Shown here: positions 61,894-64,000 of the stretch, piece after piece
How positions within the stretch are numbered: position 1 is the first letter of the stretch
Layout: each line of letters opens with the position of its first letter
Source: Burkholderiaceae bacterium
Lineage (GTDB): Bacteria > Pseudomonadota > Gammaproteobacteria > Burkholderiales > Burkholderiaceae_C
NCBI GenBank assembly: GCA_023150375.1
Contig: JAKLLA010000002.1
Location: 186,001 to 250,000, forward strand
DNA: 64,000 nucleotides
Reading direction: 5' to 3'
Translations under genes and position numbers: made by a program
The notes under the pieces: generated by a model
Told to the model about the DNA's origin: nothing
Databases searched by the model: none
What the model saw: only the letters and a program-made list of their open reading frames with translations

Positions 61894-64000
61894 TCAGACG
61901 CCGCTGCGCAGCAGCTTGGCGTCCAGTGCCTCCCGCAGGCCGGCGCTGCTGTCGATCAGATGGGCGCGTGCCTCGGCCGACAGGCCCGCTCGGCGCTGTG
62001 CGGCCTGCAGTCGCTCGAGCAGGCCCTGCGCCTGCACGCGCAGCAGGCTGCGCGCGTCGGCGCGCGACAGGCCGCGGGGGTTGAGCAGCAGCGCCGCGAT
62101 GCGCCCGACATGCTCGCGCTGCAGCTCGCGCCGTGCGGCCGCAATGTCGCCGCGCGGTGCCGCCAGCTCGGCCCAGATCTCGCGCTCCAGCCGGGCCAGC
62201 AGCTCGCTCAGGCGCAGGCTCTGGCCGGGCGCATCGACCTTGCCTTCGGCATCGAGCAGGCGCTGCGCGACACCGTCGCTCATCAGCTGCGCGAGCAGGG
62301 CGCGCTGCAGGTCGAAGAGCTGCTGGCGCGGCACGAAGGTGGTGCTGACGTCGGCCCCGCCCTCCTCCAGCGCATCACGGCGCTCGAGGAAGTCGGGCGC
62401 CAGACGTCGCTGCAGCGCCGGCGACAGCTGCAGGCCGTCGGCCGCGAAGACCCCGCGAGCCAGCAGGTCGAGCGCGGCGCGCTGGCGCTCGGCCGGCACC
62501 GGCTGCAGCGGGTCGCGCCCGGTGCCCGGTGCGTCGCGCAGGGTGCGCAGTCCGCCGATCTGGCGCGCCAGCACGCCCGCGGCACGGCCGGTGTCGCGCA
62601 GCGCGTAGCTCACGACGCGGCGCAGCGCGCCCCAGTCGCGCTCGCCGTCGAAGGAGCGGCGCTCCAGCCGGGCCAGCAGGTCGCGCGTGATCTCGAAGCG
62701 CTTGGCGGCGAAGGCCACCGGGTCGTCGCCGAGGTCGAAGTGCAGCGCCTCGGGGTCGATGCCCAGGTAGTTGTCCTCGTCGGTGCCGTAGGCCAGCTCC
62801 GGCTCGGCGCTGCGCGCGGCGATGCGCGCCAGCTCGGCGGCCTCCTGCGCGGGATCGAGCGGCCGGTAGGCGTACTCGATGGCCCAGTAGTCGTAGGGGC
62901 CCAGCGTGGTCTGGAAGGGGGCCGACAGCGGCGCCCCCGGGCGCGGCAGGTTGATCGGCGCGTACTCCATCACCGAACCGGTGAAGGCGCGCCGGCGGCC
63001 GAACTCGGGGTCGGCCACCTGCGCCTCGCCGTACACCCGCGAGGCCCGGAAGTTGTGCCGCAGCCCGAGGGTGTGGCCCACCTCGTGCATCGTCACGTCC
63101 TTCATGTAGGCCTGCACGAAGGCGTCGGCCTCGGGGCCGGCAGGGTCGAGCCCGTCGCGCAGCAGCAGCAGGTCCAAGGCGTAGCCGAGCTGCTCGGCCG
63201 CCTGGTCGGCATGCTGGCAGGCCGCGTCGTGCCCATGCGTGCCGGCCAGGCCCTCCAGCGGCGAGCGCCGCGCGGCGAAGTCGCCGGCAGCCGCGGCGCC
63301 GGCGGCAGCCGCCTCGCGCTGCGCATCGGCGGCCTGCAGCAGGCCCAGCCACTCGGCGCCGGGCCGCGCCAGCACCTGCGCGCGCAGGGCACGCAGGGCA
63401 CGCGAGGACAGGCTCTCGAAGGCGATGTCGGCATCGAGGATCTCGCCGCTGCGCGGATCGACGTGGCTGGGGCCGATCGCGCCGAAACTGGGCGAGGCAT
63501 TGACCATCCAGCGCAGCGAGGCGTAGCCGGTGTCCAGCGTGTCGAAGTCGGCATCGTCGGGCTGCTGGCGCACCACGATCGCGTCCTTGAAGCCGATCGC
63601 CTCGAAGGCCTTGTTCCACTCCAGCACGCCGGCCCGGATGGCTTCGCGGTACTTGGGCGGCACGTTTCGGTCGATCCAGTAGGTGATCGGGCGCACCGGT
63701 TCGGACAGGGCCGCCGCCGGGTCCTTCTTCTCCAGCCGCCAGCGCGTGATGTGGCGCAGCCGCGGGCTGCGCAGCAGGTCGTCGCTGAAGTCGTTGGTGG
63801 TGACCACGAAGTGGCCGATGCGGCCGTCCGCGGCGCGCGCACGCATCGGCTGCTCGGGCAGCCGCGTGAGCGAGTACTGCAGGCCGACGAACAGGCTGCG
63901 CGCATCCGGCAGAGTCTGCGGCGTGGTGGGCTGCGGCGCCCCGGCCGGCGCGCCGGGCTGCGGCAGGGCCAGCGAGGCGGCGGCGAAATGCTGCTGCACC
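61894..64000 (-). CDS. Zinc-dependent metalloprotease, DUF5117/DUF4953 type (N-terminus outside window)
   Basis: At least 701 residues; the frame remains open at the window end, so the start is missing. The zinc motif is MHEVGHTLGLRHNF (HExxHxxGxxH), placing it among metzincin-like proteases. Upstream blocks typical of the DUF5117/DUF4953 family include VTTNDFSDDLLRSPRLRHIT, PITYWIDRNVPPKYREAIRA and SFGAIGPSHVDPRSGEILDA. The last 250 residues form a helical C-terminal domain. It is probably periplasmic or exported, but the signal region is out of view. Confidence 0.88.
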   Translation of the reverse strand, partial: VQQHFAAASLALPQPGAPAGAPQPTTPQTLPDARSLFVGLQYSLTRLPEQPMRARAADGRIGHFVVTTNDFSDDLLRSPRLRHITRWRLEKKDPAAALSEPVRPITYWIDRNVPPKYREAIRAGVLEWNKAFEAIGFKDAIVVRQQPDDADFDTLDTGYASLRWMVNASPSFGAIGPSHVDPRSGEILDADIAFESLSSRALRALRAQVLARPGAEWLGLLQAADAQREAAAAGAAAAGDFAARRSPLEGLAGTHGHDAACQHADQAAEQLGYALDLLLLRDGLDPAGPEADAFVQAYMKDVTMHEVGHTLGLRHNFRASRVYGEAQVADPEFGRRRAFTGSVMEYAPINLPRPGAPLSAPFQTTLGPYDYWAIEYAYRPLDPAQEAAELARIAARSAEPELAYGTDEDNYLGIDPEALHFDLGDDPVAFAAKRFEITRDLLARLERRSFDGERDWGALRRVVSYALRDTGRAAGVLARQIGGLRTLRDAPGTGRDPLQPVPAERQRAALDLLARGVFAADGLQLSPALQRRLAPDFLERRDALEEGGADVSTTFVPRQQLFDLQRALLAQLMSDGVAQRLLDAEGKVDAPGQSLRLSELLARLEREIWAELAAPRGDIAAARRELQREHVGRIAALLLNPRGLSRADARSLLRVQAQGLLERLQAAQRRAGLSAEARAHLIDSSAGLREALDAKLLRSGV

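Overview
The window is GC-rich chromosomal DNA from a betaproteobacterium. I judge it to be Burkholderiales of the Leptothrix/Sphaerotilus/Rubrivivax kind. This rests on family content (a HemP-type small protein, a ChaN lipoprotein, a DUF3240 protein in a metal-RND operon, an FbpA-type iron binding protein) and codon use, not on a marker gene. Genes are densely packed, with many ATGA/GTGA/TTGA stop-start overlaps. I found no rRNA, tRNA, insertion sequence, integrase or CRISPR array.

Positions 1-8344 hold a tightly coupled five-gene cassette: the C-terminus of an SNF2-like helicase, an AIPR protein, a type III-like adenine methyltransferase (Mod), a DUF1016/YhcG-type nuclease and a type III-like restriction helicase-nuclease (Res). 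This is the accessory, defence-like part of the window, and its methyltransferase is visibly mosaic in base composition. Next come recG, a Doc toxin with an AbrB/MazE-type antitoxin whose palindromic operator sits in the promoter shared with queA, a small cytochrome c and a LuxR-type regulator with a degenerate receiver.

Positions 13996-25433 form an iron block: exbD-exbB-tonB-catecholate siderophore receptor, hemP/chaN, feoAB and a DUF1513 protein, with Fur-box-like dyads before most of them. An SQR-like flavoprotein with its DUF5368 partner is embedded here. The iron theme resumes at 36126-41925 with an FbpABC ferric transporter split over three transcription units, again with Fur-like sites. 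Between them lie ahpC-ahpF, with an OxyR-type motif upstream and strong hairpins between the genes, a metal-efflux RND operon (28094-34685), and tgt.

Positions 42045-51634 carry psd, hpd, an alkylation-repair group (EamA exporter, ogt, an Ada-AlkA fusion) head-to-head with an 8-oxoguanine-deaminase-like gene, and an NMT1/THI5-type ABC transporter. The last part has a chemoreceptor with a secreted Cache protein, an unusual 0.4-kb cluster of DnaA-box-like sequences before rarD, a membrane-anchored TAXI binding protein, a lipoprotein DNA/RNA nuclease, an aminopeptidase P, a chemoreceptor-like protein with a degenerate signalling tip, and a large zinc metalloprotease cut by the window end.

Common themes are iron and peroxide homeostasis, nucleotide and DNA damage handling, and chemosensing (three chemoreceptor-type proteins but no che genes here). 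An interspersed repeat of about 80 bp occurs in inverted copies at 15301 and 44032.
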